A program made the translations under genes and the position numbers. The notes beneath the pieces are model-generated. The model did no database searches. It was given only the letters and a program-made list of their open reading frames with translations, and was not told where the DNA came from. From positions 1 through 64,000 of IMG/VR virus record IMGVR_UViG_3300009502_000026: a DNA stretch of 64,000 nt; one strand, given 5' to 3'. Source of the DNA: a virus. Shown piece by piece: positions 17,870 to 26,537 of the stretch; position 1 is the stretch's first letter; every line of letters begins with the position of its first letter.

Positions 17870-18673
17870 TTACAGATTCACGTCTTCCATGTCCCTCACG
17901 AAGTCTGCCCAGTCAGCCTTCCAACCACTTGGACGACCACCCTGACGACCCAGATAGAGAACCGTGCCCTTGGTAGGATTGAAGGTTGTTGGGTGCCCTA
18001 CTCTCTGAACGGCATACATCCCAAAGACAAGATTACCTTCCTTGGTCATTCTCATCTGGGGGACAAGTCCGCTGAAATAGACACTGTAACGGCTCTCCCC
18101 CTGGGCGGAACCAGCCTCAACATAGTCATCTATGATTTCCATGTGAGTCTTAGTCGGAAGCTTGCCATTCTTGTCCTTCAGATACACACACTCCATGTGT
18201 ACCTTGCCCTCAGTGCCCTTCTCCACACCGGAGCCAATCGGGGTGAACCTACCAAGGCCAGTTTCCTTACCGGGCTGGACACCATAGAAGAAAATCTTCT
18301 TATGGTCCTGGTCCATTTCAATAGTGTAACCCTTGTGGTCCTTGTCTACCACACGCCCCGTCTGACGGTGATACTCACGGCAGGTTTCCTCATTCTGTTC
18401 ATTAGTGTTGACATTCACGTCAACACTAACAAGTTCACCTACGGACAAGGGGCCCCGACGAGCTTCTACTGAACCCAACAGAGGTACACCCTGCTTTTCC
18501 AAAATCTCCTGAACCTCATCCGGGGTGTACTTCTTAGCCCTGAGCATCACCCATGCTACGAAGTCCTCAGAGGTAGGGGAGAAAGCCGTCTTCCCTAGAA
18601 CCGGAAGAAGCTCATTCCGAAACTCAGGGTGTTCGTGGGCTAGCTTGATGACCTTGGACCGGAGAGTTTCCAT
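17870..18673 (-). CDS. Propeptide-bearing cargo protein (267 aa)
   Basis: The N terminus METLRSKVIKLAHEHPE then FRNELLPVLGKTA is the shared leader module. A helical stretch (YTPDEVQEILEKQGV) follows, then a beta-rich domain (TGRVVDKDHKGYTIEMDQDH, VHMECVYLKDKNGKLPT). No catalytic motif is recognised. It sits in a block of leader-bearing genes (17870-19980), suggesting a protein packed inside the head and processed there. ATG start with AAAGGAA upstream. Confidence 0.6.
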   Translation of the reverse strand: METLRSKVIKLAHEHPEFRNELLPVLGKTAFSPTSEDFVAWVMLRAKKYTPDEVQEILEKQGVPLLGSVEARRGPLSVGELVSVDVNVNTNEQNEETCREYHRQTGRVVDKDHKGYTIEMDQDHKKIFFYGVQPGKETGLGRFTPIGSGVEKGTEGKVHMECVYLKDKNGKLPTKTHMEIIDDYVEAGSAQGESRYSVYFSGLVPQMRMTKEGNLVFGMYAVQRVGHPTTFNPTKGTVLYLGRQGGRPSGWKADWADFVRDMEDVNL

Positions 18674-18717
18674 TGCGGGATTCCTTTGTCTCTTGTAACT
18701 AATCAGAGGAGTAGTGG

Positions 18718-19161
18718 CTACTCTTCATCTTCCAGGATAGCACCAAGCATCTTCACGAAGTCAGCCGGGGGCAGACCCTTCATGCGTTCCTTGGTCTCAG
18801 GCTTGGCATTCTGAAGGAACTTCCGCATGAGTTCTGCATCCGAGAGCTTCACACCACTCTTCGGCTTGTCCTTCTTGAACTTCTTGACCTCATCTGCATC
18901 ATCATCCTTGAGCTTGTGCTCATCCATCACGGACTTCACATTCTCATGGTACTTGCCAGCGTAGGTCTTGTTCTTCCAGGAGCTACCCTCGGGGAGAGCA
19001 CCCTCACTACCAATGTCCTCACACTTCCGGGTTCCATCATCCCAGTTAGTGCCATCTTCACACCGCTCATGGGGTGTGGATGCCAGGATGGGGAGGATGT
19101 GGGGACGAAGCTCAAGGTTGGAATGAGCTAGACGGATCAGTTTGCCACGTAGGGTTGTCAC
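18718..19161 (-). CDS. Small charged propeptide-bearing protein
   Basis: 147 aa. The leader MTTLRGKLIRLAHSNLE then LRPHILPILAST is followed by a Cys-containing segment (CEDGTNWDDGTRKCEDIG) and a Lys/Asp-rich helical C terminus (DADEVKKFKKDKPKSGVKLS). Start at ATG with AGAGGAGAT. The head-cargo role is inferred from the leader and charge only. Confidence 0.6.
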   Translation of the reverse strand: MTTLRGKLIRLAHSNLELRPHILPILASTPHERCEDGTNWDDGTRKCEDIGSEGALPEGSSWKNKTYAGKYHENVKSVMDEHKLKDDDADEVKKFKKDKPKSGVKLSDAELMRKFLQNAKPETKERMKGLPPADFVKMLGAILEDEE

Positions 19162-19173
19162 TGGAAATCTCCT

Positions 19174-19980
19174 CTACTTCTTAATATCCTGGGATTCATT
19201 CCTAGACTTCTTCTCATGCCAGTCAGACCACTTTTTATGCCTAGCTGCTTTTTCCTTGTGAGTCTTAGCCTCTTCGTGCTTACCCGCCTTGGTAGCAGCT
19301 TCGGCAGCTTCTTCATGAGCTTCAGTAGCTCGCCTGTGGCTACTACCCGCTATATAGTGGTCATCCCCAGTATTCTGATGCGTCTCTTCATAGTGCTTGG
19401 CAGCTTTTGAATTCTCTTCAGCACCTTCAGTTCTATCTTCAGCATAGTTCTTGGCATGGGAATAGGCATCATCTAATGCCTTCTGCTTGTGATGCTTGGC
19501 CTTTTCCTCATGGTGCTGGGCCTTCTCAGTATTTCCACGTTCCTTATGATGCTTGGCTGCATCTTCATGTTTCTTTGCAACATCATTATGGAGCTTCTCC
19601 CCCTCCCAATGTTGGTGTCCAGTGTCATCCAGTTTCTCGGAAGCCTTGTCTGCGGTAGAAGAGATGGCATCATCTTCCTGCTTCTTCTTCTTCTCAATGC
19701 CTTCATGGTGTTCCTTGGCCTTATCCTCCTTCCCCTTTTCATGCTTCTCTAGGTCACCATTCTTCTTGTCGAACATCTCTCGGATGTGCTTCTGCTCATC
19801 CTTGGGGAGAGAATCGAAATCGACCTTGTTATGTGTCTCAGGATTGGTGAACTTCTTGGTTTCGATATAGGCATCAAAACCCCCACCCATAGCCGTCTTC
19901 AGGATAGGAAGAAGATGTGGACGAAGATCGAGATTGGAATGGGCCAGACGAATCAACTTGCCACGAAGAGTGTCAGTCAT
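19174..19980 (-). CDS. His/Lys/Glu-rich repetitive cargo protein
   Basis: 268 aa. The leader MTDTLRGKLIRLAHSNLD then LRPHLLPILKTAM is followed by about 180 residues of imperfect helical repeats (AKHHKERGNTEKAQHHEEKA, EAATKAGKHEEAKTHKEKAA), which read like degenerate TPR/coiled units loaded with His, Lys and Glu. The composition resembles T4-like internal proteins. The short gene at 30450 has the same repeat style (DTDKAKYHEDKAKYHEKKEL). Many plus-strand open frames opposite this gene are low-complexity shadows. DNA or metal binding is possible but unproved. Confidence 0.65.
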   Translation of the reverse strand: MTDTLRGKLIRLAHSNLDLRPHLLPILKTAMGGGFDAYIETKKFTNPETHNKVDFDSLPKDEQKHIREMFDKKNGDLEKHEKGKEDKAKEHHEGIEKKKKQEDDAISSTADKASEKLDDTGHQHWEGEKLHNDVAKKHEDAAKHHKERGNTEKAQHHEEKAKHHKQKALDDAYSHAKNYAEDRTEGAEENSKAAKHYEETHQNTGDDHYIAGSSHRRATEAHEEAAEAATKAGKHEEAKTHKEKAARHKKWSDWHEKKSRNESQDIKK

Positions 19981-20022
19981 AGATAGATCCTCTCTGTCTA
20001 CAGCGTATAAGACGGCTACCGA

Positions 20023-21669
20023 TCAGAAACCCTTACCGGGTTCTATCTTGTATTGCTTGAATTTCCTACCAAGGATATCTGTCTGCTTGTAGGTGAGCTT
20101 CTTACCAGCTTTGATCTGATCCCCAATAGACTTCACGAACTTCATGGTCCAGTCATCGGACCCTGCCCGTGCAGCTTTCCAAAGATCCCGGAGGGACCCC
20201 AACCTAGAGTCTTCCTTGGGTTCATGGACTACAGGCTCGGGAGCTACAGTCTTAGGGGCTACCGGGAATCTACTGGGTGGGAGAGGGCTAGAGAGATGAG
20301 TAGCCTTGTATATCTCCACCAGTGCCTTCCGGTACTTCCCTGCGGCATCTGGCACCCTACTGAGTGTGCCGAAGAACTTGTCCTGGTAGATTCCAGCATA
20401 AGGGCCGTAATTTGCCTCTTCATAACTAGGACGAGGCAGTAATCCTACGAATATCTTGAGTGCCCTCTCCGGGTCTGCATCCGGTAAGAGTACCAGCATT
20501 TTCTTGAACTTATAGATGGAGTCCGTCAGTCGAGTCTGGAACTCGATGTCATCCAAAGCATGAATATCTGTTTCCTGGAAATTCTGTACTCCCTGATTCT
20601 TCAACTTCAGGAGTGCCTTCAACCTTTCCTGTCTCTGCTTACCATCTTCCTCTGTCTTGGCATTAGCAGGAAAATCCTTCATCATCCATTGCTTGTACTG
20701 GGGTGTCTTCATCCTCTGCCCTGGAAGCCCTGCTACAGGAGCCGTCCAGTTGTCCATATTCACAGAGAATGACAGGTATGCTTGAGCTAGATGCTGGAGT
20801 TCATGCCGAATCGTTTGACGGAACTGATCCTCCAGTTGCTTCGGGTTCAACTCCCGGATACCCCCTTCGGCCTCAACAGGAAACCATAGGCTCAGGGTCT
20901 TCAATGGGGCTTGCCATTGTCCACCTGGATTCTTGCCCCCACCATAATCCCCATTTAGTTTAACGTGAATGATCTTCCAGGATTTGATACCCCCTGCAAT
21001 ACCCTCCCGATACATCTCCAGGAGACTCTCATTTGCCTTGTTTTGCTTGGGATCATCTGTCTTACCAAGATTCAGTGTTTTGATTGTATCTTGAATCTTC
21101 TTCTCCATGTGGGCTTCAAGGTCAATCTTGTAGCGCCAACCGGACAAGTCCAAGTTAAAATCCTGCTTGATCTGCCCGTTCCTCTCAATACCGTGTGCAG
21201 ACCCCGCTATGCCCTTTAACTTGCCCCAAGCTTCATCATACTTCTTCTGATCCCCTTCGGCATTCCGAATGTTTGCTTCCACCATTTCTATCGTGAAGTC
21301 AAAGCTCTTCTTCAAACTCTCAGGGTCAGACTTCAAGAGTTCATTGAACTTACTGAACGTAGCCCCACCATGACCATATCCCAACCGAGACATGGCTAGA
21401 AGAGAAAATTCCTGGTAAGCCTTGAAGGCTTCCCTGGACTTCCCCTTGTCAATGGTATCTCGGGCAGTCTTGATGGTTTTCTCCAGGTTAGTCTTCAGTA
21501 ACTTTTGATCCGCAATGTAGCTCAAGTAAGCACCGGGACCATTCCATTGAAGAACTGAAGCTATGACAATGGGGAAAGCCCAGTCAAAGATAGTAGACAC
21601 CATCGCTGGAGGGGCTTCAAGAGTCCCTGCTAGGTGCTCCAAGACAACTTTGGTAGGTGAGGGTATCAC
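20023..21669 (-). CDS. HExxH metalloprotease with shared RLGSLR domain
   Basis: 548 aa. Zinc motif RQTIRHELQHLAQAYLSF (HELQH at 289-293). Before it is a helical region of about 200 residues rich in Lys (LEKTIKTARDTIDKGKSREA). The C-terminal 75 residues (RLGSLRDLWKAARAGSDDWT, KLTYKQTDILGRKFKQYKIE) are clearly paralogous to the end of the zincin at 16400-17854, though the catalytic halves differ. The N terminus, PTKVVLEHLAG, is a loose variant of the VA-RFL motif; residues 20-50 are hydrophobic (FDWAFPIVIASVLQW) and could touch a membrane. Substrate unknown. Confidence 0.65.
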   Translation of the reverse strand: MIPSPTKVVLEHLAGTLEAPPAMVSTIFDWAFPIVIASVLQWNGPGAYLSYIADQKLLKTNLEKTIKTARDTIDKGKSREAFKAYQEFSLLAMSRLGYGHGGATFSKFNELLKSDPESLKKSFDFTIEMVEANIRNAEGDQKKYDEAWGKLKGIAGSAHGIERNGQIKQDFNLDLSGWRYKIDLEAHMEKKIQDTIKTLNLGKTDDPKQNKANESLLEMYREGIAGGIKSWKIIHVKLNGDYGGGKNPGGQWQAPLKTLSLWFPVEAEGGIRELNPKQLEDQFRQTIRHELQHLAQAYLSFSVNMDNWTAPVAGLPGQRMKTPQYKQWMMKDFPANAKTEEDGKQRQERLKALLKLKNQGVQNFQETDIHALDDIEFQTRLTDSIYKFKKMLVLLPDADPERALKIFVGLLPRPSYEEANYGPYAGIYQDKFFGTLSRVPDAAGKYRKALVEIYKATHLSSPLPPSRFPVAPKTVAPEPVVHEPKEDSRLGSLRDLWKAARAGSDDWTMKFVKSIGDQIKAGKKLTYKQTDILGRKFKQYKIEPGKGF

Positions 21670-21692
21670 ACTGGAACGTGTGAATCGGAGGT

Positions 21693-22262
21693 CTACCGTA
21701 GACCTTCCAGAAGTGCCGCTAGGATGAAAGCGTGTCCCATCTTCCGGTCAGGACAGTTCACCACATCTTTGAGAGTCATACCCAGTGCTAGATGGTCATA
21801 CCCATCAAAGTCCCAGAGAGTGAGAGACCCCCGTTCCTGGTACAACTCCCTGAGCTTCCAGAAAGCCCAAGTCTCTGCTACAGTGTGGGCATAGAGAGGG
21901 ATATAGACCTTCTTCCTGGCCTCCAGGTAAGTGAGCTTCTTCCCTCCCCAATAGGTATAGAGAGGTAAAACACCCTTCCCCATCGGGTACCGTTCGGCTC
22001 TTGAATTCTCCCAACCTTCCTTAGCCCAATCGAAGTAGGCTTGGGTGGGATTCTGGTCACTGTCTACATGTTGGAGATATACTTTGGCATGTTGCCAAGC
22101 ATTCTCCATTGTCCTGGATTCTGGGACAACGGCACCTTCATAGAGGGGTACGGGTCCGAGAAGGAACGGACTGAGCCCTCTACTCCAATTTCTGGACCTG
22201 GAAGTGGTATCTATGGTGTCTTCGGGACGAGGTTCTTTGAACCCAATGACTCTGACTGGCAT
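21693..22262 (-). CDS. DUF6939-like protein, distant NADAR look-alike
   Basis: 189 aa. The pattern RNWSRGLSPFLLGPVPLY, TMENAWQHAKVY, ERYPMGKGVLPLYTYWGGKK, DFDGYDH and RKMGHAFILAALLE matches my memory of the DUF6939 family of phage and bacterial proteins. Its spacing of ENAWQ-K and MGHA--LA--L recalls NADAR (ADP-ribose/ADP-ribosylation-linked) proteins, which is inference. It lies 12 bases before the metacaspase stop, co-directional with it. Enzyme activity is unproved. Confidence 0.6.
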   Translation of the reverse strand: MPVRVIGFKEPRPEDTIDTTSRSRNWSRGLSPFLLGPVPLYEGAVVPESRTMENAWQHAKVYLQHVDSDQNPTQAYFDWAKEGWENSRAERYPMGKGVLPLYTYWGGKKLTYLEARKKVYIPLYAHTVAETWAFWKLRELYQERGSLTLWDFDGYDHLALGMTLKDVVNCPDRKMGHAFILAALLEGLR

Positions 22263-22274
22263 CCCCTAGTTACG

Positions 22275-23090
22275 CTACCAGATGAGGGGACGGTCCTTCA
22301 GATCGTTAGCACCCTCAAGCTGGGGCACCTGTGAGTAGTGGGACTGACACAGGAACTTGTCCATCTCAGGGACGATTTTACTGAGTGGGGTATTGAGAGG
22401 GTTGTTCTTCAACACATGAAGAAGAGCATAGGTCATTGCCCCATTGTACCTGCCCTGGAAATTGGCATCAGCCGAAGTCTGATTACTCTTGCATCCAGAG
22501 ATATAGGCTAAATTGAGTTCAAGACCTGTAGGTGTAGACCTTCCCGTGATCTTGGTAGCCCTTATTCCCTTCTCCCTAGCCGTCTGGAGTCTCCAGTCAA
22601 TGTCAGCCGGGCAAGGATAGAGCTTGTGCAAGTCAGTAGCATGGTCGTGAGGCATCATCTCCTTCGTGAGATCCCCAGAGTGACAGCTATCACTGAGCCA
22701 CACTACGTTGGTCCCGGCAGGAATGCCCTGGAAAATGGCATTGAACTCCTTGTCCCGGAGCATGTGCAGATCAGTCCAATCGAAGTCTACAGGACAAATT
22801 GCCTCATCAAGACCATCTACCTCACCTTGCGGATTCCTGGTAGGAACCTGGGCACCATGTCCTGAATACTGGAAAACCACATGGTTCCCAGGCACCATCG
22901 CTTGCTTGAGCCACAGGAGCCTCTCTACGATGGCTTGCTTCGTAGCACGCTCATCCACCAGGAGTCGGATTTCCTCCCTCTTGAAACCCCTGGAAACAAG
23001 GTAATCTGCCATGTCTGTGACATCATCAACACATCCCCGAAGAGGACATCCTATGTACTTGTTGATGCCTACTAGCAATGCACGGTTCAT
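22275..23090 (-). CDS. Metacaspase-like cysteine protease (caspase fold, C14)
   Basis: 271 aa from ATG 23090, which follows a perfect GGAGGT site; a longer frame upstream is not used. The catalytic dyad is intact: His78 in VVFQYSGHGAQVP and Cys136 in VVWLSDSCHSGDL. The start MNRALLVGINKYIGCPLRGC, the VDDVTDMADYL segment and the later AYISGCKSNQTSADA and NGAMTYALLHVL are standard for bacterial/type I metacaspases, which cleave after Arg or Lys. No signal peptide or prodomain is seen. Its neighbours are a DUF6939-like gene and a tail-spike-like gene. It may cleave host or phage proteins, or interfere with host death pathways. Confidence 0.88.
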   Translation of the reverse strand: MNRALLVGINKYIGCPLRGCVDDVTDMADYLVSRGFKREEIRLLVDERATKQAIVERLLWLKQAMVPGNHVVFQYSGHGAQVPTRNPQGEVDGLDEAICPVDFDWTDLHMLRDKEFNAIFQGIPAGTNVVWLSDSCHSGDLTKEMMPHDHATDLHKLYPCPADIDWRLQTAREKGIRATKITGRSTPTGLELNLAYISGCKSNQTSADANFQGRYNGAMTYALLHVLKNNPLNTPLSKIVPEMDKFLCQSHYSQVPQLEGANDLKDRPLIW

Positions 23091-23113
23091 CTTTGACCTC
23101 CAAGACACCCTAC

Positions 23114-24670
23114 CTACGGGGGAGGAGCAGTAAGGGGAGCATAGTAGATGTCCCACCTAATGTCAGTAGGGATTCCAAGATTGTTCTGAATAACAGGGTA
23201 ACCTACACCGAAGATGCAAAGATAGCCCACAGAGGGTGTATTAGCCACATTGGCTGTATTCTCCTTCAAAGTGACAACACCACCAGCCGTAAATGTAAAT
23301 CTTGCAAACCCCAGGTCATTCCCAAAGGAAACAGTCCCCCAACCGGCCATACTATTAGGGATGTAGGGGAGTACATCTTGACCATTCAACACATATTTAC
23401 TCCCACAGAAATGAAACAACCCGTAAGAGCACTCTACGGTAATTGGGAATGTTGTAGCGTCGAGGTCTAACGCAGTACAATCATAGATTGCTCCCCGAAG
23501 GTCAACATCAGTGTATGTCCCGATCACCACATTGGGGGAAGGGATATTGTAATCATTGTTGAACCTAGTGCCCCGGCAAAACACCATAGAGTTGCCTGAA
23601 CCGGCACCGGCAGTATAAATAGAAAGGAACCCAGGAATCACGGCACCTGACAAGTCTACAACACTATTGGGTATCCCTGCCTGTGCAGGGAGAGCGAGCA
23701 TTACAGAGCCACTCAACCCAAATGAGTTATCAAAAGTGAATCCCCCATGAATGACTATTGAAGGAGCAAGACCCGTCCCATTGAACAGACCAGGGCCCAT
23801 GTAGTAATCTGAGCTTGTAACAAATCCAACTACCCCACAGGTAGTGTCCATCTCAAAAGAAGGTTGTCCTTGCAAGTAAATGGAACCTGTAGTGATTACA
23901 CCATCAGAAACGGTTCTGGTACCATTACAGAAGAGGTACTTCCCACGACCCATCACCGGAACCCAGGTAACGGAATCATCGTAAGTGAGAACAGTATCGT
24001 ACAGAACACACCCGTTGAATTCGGTGTAGGTGACGTTATTTGCTGAAATGAGTCCCTTACAAATCACATCGTAGGCAAAGATCCTCCCTGCTTGCTTGAA
24101 AAGAATAGCTTCATCAGGAGGAGCCGAAACGTCATCCTTTATACATAGAACATTAGAAATCTCACACCAATCGGTGAGGAAGGTATTCACACCATTCCCA
24201 TCGAGCCTCAGACACCATGCAGAAGCACCAGAAGTAGCATGTAAGGTAAGGTTTCTCATGGTGAAGAAACCAATTGCTATGCCTGCCAAAGGTGCCCATT
24301 CGAAGGCACTCCCAGATGCAGGCATTATGATCGTAGACTTGGCATCCAGACCTACCAATGCTGTGTTATCATAGGGTGCCCAAACCACATTCTCAGCATA
24401 AGCACCAGGGAACACTACAATGGTAGTCCATGTAGTCAGGTTCCCTACAGCATCCATGATGGTTGTGAAGGGTGCCCCAAGAGAACCATCTGAAGGTGCC
24501 CCTCCTGAATAGGAACCGTCTACGAACAGGACATGAGCATAGGGGGCAATGCTTCCTCCAGCACTTCCAGTAACCCAGTTGACCCCATCAAAGACCGGAA
24601 CTTGCCCAGCCGTAGCTCCCGGCCAAATGGATTGGAGAATCTGATCAATGCGTCGTCTCAGGACGGACAT
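23114..24670 (-). CDS. Beta-helix tail spike/fibre with MSVLRR anchor
   Basis: 518 aa. Residues 1-33 (MSVLRRRIDQILQSIWPGAT, GQVPVFDGVNWV) are the same N-terminal anchor as in the collagen-like fibres at 40712 and 45085 (and, more loosely, 41530). The body has pectate-lyase-like right-handed beta-helix character (SLGAPFTTIMDAVGNLTTWT, TIVVFPGAYAENVVW, TMRNLTLHATSGAS), as in phage tailspikes that bind or cut surface polysaccharide. The C terminus is a small beta domain. It lies outside the main fibre locus, beside the metacaspase. No catalytic residues can be assigned. Confidence 0.7.
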   Translation of the reverse strand: MSVLRRRIDQILQSIWPGATAGQVPVFDGVNWVTGSAGGSIAPYAHVLFVDGSYSGGAPSDGSLGAPFTTIMDAVGNLTTWTTIVVFPGAYAENVVWAPYDNTALVGLDAKSTIIMPASGSAFEWAPLAGIAIGFFTMRNLTLHATSGASAWCLRLDGNGVNTFLTDWCEISNVLCIKDDVSAPPDEAILFKQAGRIFAYDVICKGLISANNVTYTEFNGCVLYDTVLTYDDSVTWVPVMGRGKYLFCNGTRTVSDGVITTGSIYLQGQPSFEMDTTCGVVGFVTSSDYYMGPGLFNGTGLAPSIVIHGGFTFDNSFGLSGSVMLALPAQAGIPNSVVDLSGAVIPGFLSIYTAGAGSGNSMVFCRGTRFNNDYNIPSPNVVIGTYTDVDLRGAIYDCTALDLDATTFPITVECSYGLFHFCGSKYVLNGQDVLPYIPNSMAGWGTVSFGNDLGFARFTFTAGGVVTLKENTANVANTPSVGYLCIFGVGYPVIQNNLGIPTDIRWDIYYAPLTAPPP

Positions 24671-24800
24671 AGCTTCACCTACCTAGTCGAGAGGTACTAT
24701 CGGGAAAACAGTGAGAGCAACTCCACAGTAAGTGGTAGAACACCCCTCAATGGCTTCTTCTAGTACTATCGGCAGTAACTCTGCTATAAACTGAAGGAGT

Positions 24801-25844
24801 ATGTCCTCCTTCTTCAGGTACAAACCACCATACACCAGGACTACATTCAACCCCAGGGCACCGACCCCTACAGGTATCTACCTGTTTGAAACCCCAGCCA
24901 TGATCTGGGTAAAGGGGCCTAGGGAACTCCTGGATAAAGCAGGGCCATTCCTGAAGAAACTAGGACTCGCCAGAAGCCATACGGGTGAGGGTGAATGGTT
25001 CACTGACCCTGATATGAACCCTGACTACTTTGCCCCCAAACTCAGAGAGTTTGTCAAGCAATTCAATACAGAGAATACACAAGACAAGACAGCTACATCC
25101 ATAGCAGCCCGCTTTATGGCCGCTTACAATCCCTACAGGACCCACACTCATCTCCCAGGCTCCCACCGGGACAAGGAATGGGATGAGAATGTCATAGCCC
25201 CTAGACGTGTTCCCCAAGGCAAAATCTCATATAGTACTGAAGATGATGGTTACGGGCACTTCACTGTCTATGTGCAAGGCCCTCTAACCTCGATGGAATA
25301 CCTCATCCCAGACTTGAAGAAGATGGGATTTACTGAGAAGCACAAAGACTCCAAAGACACCATTTGGGAAAGACCTGATGAAGGTAGAAACTTGAAGTTC
25401 TGGGGTGACAATGAGGAAATGGCTCTCCATTTCCTCATTGAAGACCTAGAGAAAGAACTCAAGGTGCCCGAGGCACCGGAGCCACCACAACATCGAGAAC
25501 CCCCAAAGGATGAGATCACTCAGAGATTTGAACAGAACCTCTGCATCTCCATTCCCTTCAGCCTCAAGGATGAGGCCAAACATCTGGGTGGACGCTGGGA
25601 TCAAGCCCGCAAGCTCTGGTGTATGCCCGACAAACGTTCCCTGGAGAAACTCCAGGAGATCCAAGCTGGCTTGTGTGTCAAGATCCCCTATGAGTACAAG
25701 GATGAAGCCAAGAAGCTAGGAGGCTCCTGGAACCCCACTGAACGCAAGTGGTGTCTACCCAGCCCCGAAGCCGTCGAGAAGCTTCTAGCAATCATCCATG
25801 CAGGGTCATCTCAAAAGGTAGCCAGTCTGTACCTGTCTCGCTAG
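24801..25844 (+). CDS. Protein with two DUF5710-like repeats
   Basis: 347 aa, ATG after AAGGAG. The C-terminal half has two tandem units, CISIPFSLKDEAKHLGGRWD and CVKIPYEYKDEAKKLGGSWN, each ending in a KxWC-P segment: the DUF5710 pattern (V-Y-KD-AK-LGA-WD ... K-W). The N-terminal half has an unnamed charged domain and TSIAARFMAAYNP; the protein ends QKVASLYLSR, so the VA-(R/L)-(F/Y)-L motif appears twice. It is a plus-strand island, and its stop shares CTAG with the convergent neighbour. The 130-base gap upstream (24671-24800) is a divergent control region with only a weak TATAAA. Confidence 0.6.
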   Translation: MSSFFRYKPPYTRTTFNPRAPTPTGIYLFETPAMIWVKGPRELLDKAGPFLKKLGLARSHTGEGEWFTDPDMNPDYFAPKLREFVKQFNTENTQDKTATSIAARFMAAYNPYRTHTHLPGSHRDKEWDENVIAPRRVPQGKISYSTEDDGYGHFTVYVQGPLTSMEYLIPDLKKMGFTEKHKDSKDTIWERPDEGRNLKFWGDNEEMALHFLIEDLEKELKVPEAPEPPQHREPPKDEITQRFEQNLCISIPFSLKDEAKHLGGRWDQARKLWCMPDKRSLEKLQEIQAGLCVKIPYEYKDEAKKLGGSWNPTERKWCLPSPEAVEKLLAIIHAGSSQKVASLYLSR

Positions 25845-26221
25845 GATTTCCCACGATTGGACTTGGGCATCAAGAGATTCCCGTCTGCATCTACCAAATC
25901 TGCATCAAATCCAGAATTCCTAAGACTCTCGACCTCTCCGAAGAGGGTCAACGGAGAATTCTCTGGATACTGAGCCCTCAACCGACTGATGATGATAGCA
26001 AGTGTCTTCTTGCTATCCAATTCCAGGTTCCAGCGGGCATAATTGTCTGCCCACATGCACAGAATCCTGAGTTCATGCCAATTGATCCTGAGAGTGATAT
26101 CTTCCTTGATAAGACAGGGTACACCCGTAGTGCCACATTTAGGACAGGAAGATGCCCCCCGTAGCTCCTCATCTGTGAACTCTGCCGAACAAGAAGTACA
26201 CCTGATAGTCTTCTCTTCCAT
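25841..26221 (-). CDS. Small zinc-ribbon protein
   Basis: 126 aa. The N terminus has a CxxC-CxxC zinc ribbon (TIRCTSCSAEFTDEEL, ASSCPKCGTTGVPC). The rest (LRINWHELRILCMWADNYAR, TLAIIISRLRAQYPENS) is helical and reminiscent of small phage/host regulatory proteins, without a named family. It ends on a shared CTAG with the plus-strand gene. It may form an operon with the GIY-YIG-like gene 3 bases upstream. Confidence 0.6.
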   Translation of the reverse strand: MEEKTIRCTSCSAEFTDEELRGASSCPKCGTTGVPCLIKEDITLRINWHELRILCMWADNYARWNLELDSKKTLAIIISRLRAQYPENSPLTLFGEVESLRNSGFDADLVDADGNLLMPKSNRGKS

Positions 26222-26224
26222 AGA

Positions 26225-26515
26225 TCACTCCAAGTACATCCCCAGAGAACCACCGTCCACCAGGAAATCCACAAGGTCTTGGATATCCTTTGTGTATTGA
26301 AACCACTCCCCGTGAATGAGAGAGCCACGGAATAAATAGTGAAGAGCAGCCTCATCCTTCTTGGACCCGAAGGTCTCCACAAGGACAAGTAGCTCCGTTG
26401 CATTGTAGGTCTGTGCTTCTCGCCGACGATGATTCCCAGTACGGGTAGTGAAACCTATCTTCACCCTATCTTCATTCAGGGGCTTGAGAAAGTAGATAGT
26501 TGGGGTGATACCCAC
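26225..26515 (-). CDS. T5orf172/GIY-YIG-like nuclease domain protein
   Basis: 96 aa. The order IYFLKPLNEDRVKIGFTTR (GIY ... KIG pair), RRREAQTYNATELLVL, KDEAALHYLFRGSLIHGEWF matches the T5orf172 branch of GIY-YIG proteins: a small single domain with the conserved Arg, Glu/His and EWF end. These domains are often linked with phage DNA metabolism or homing. No separate DNA-binding part is present, so it may act alone as a nicking nuclease or be a decayed homing gene. Confidence 0.65.
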   Translation of the reverse strand: MGITPTIYFLKPLNEDRVKIGFTTRTGNHRRREAQTYNATELLVLVETFGSKKDEAALHYLFRGSLIHGEWFQYTKDIQDLVDFLVDGGSLGMYLE

Positions 26516-26537
26516 GTTAGGATTTACGCTTTACGGC

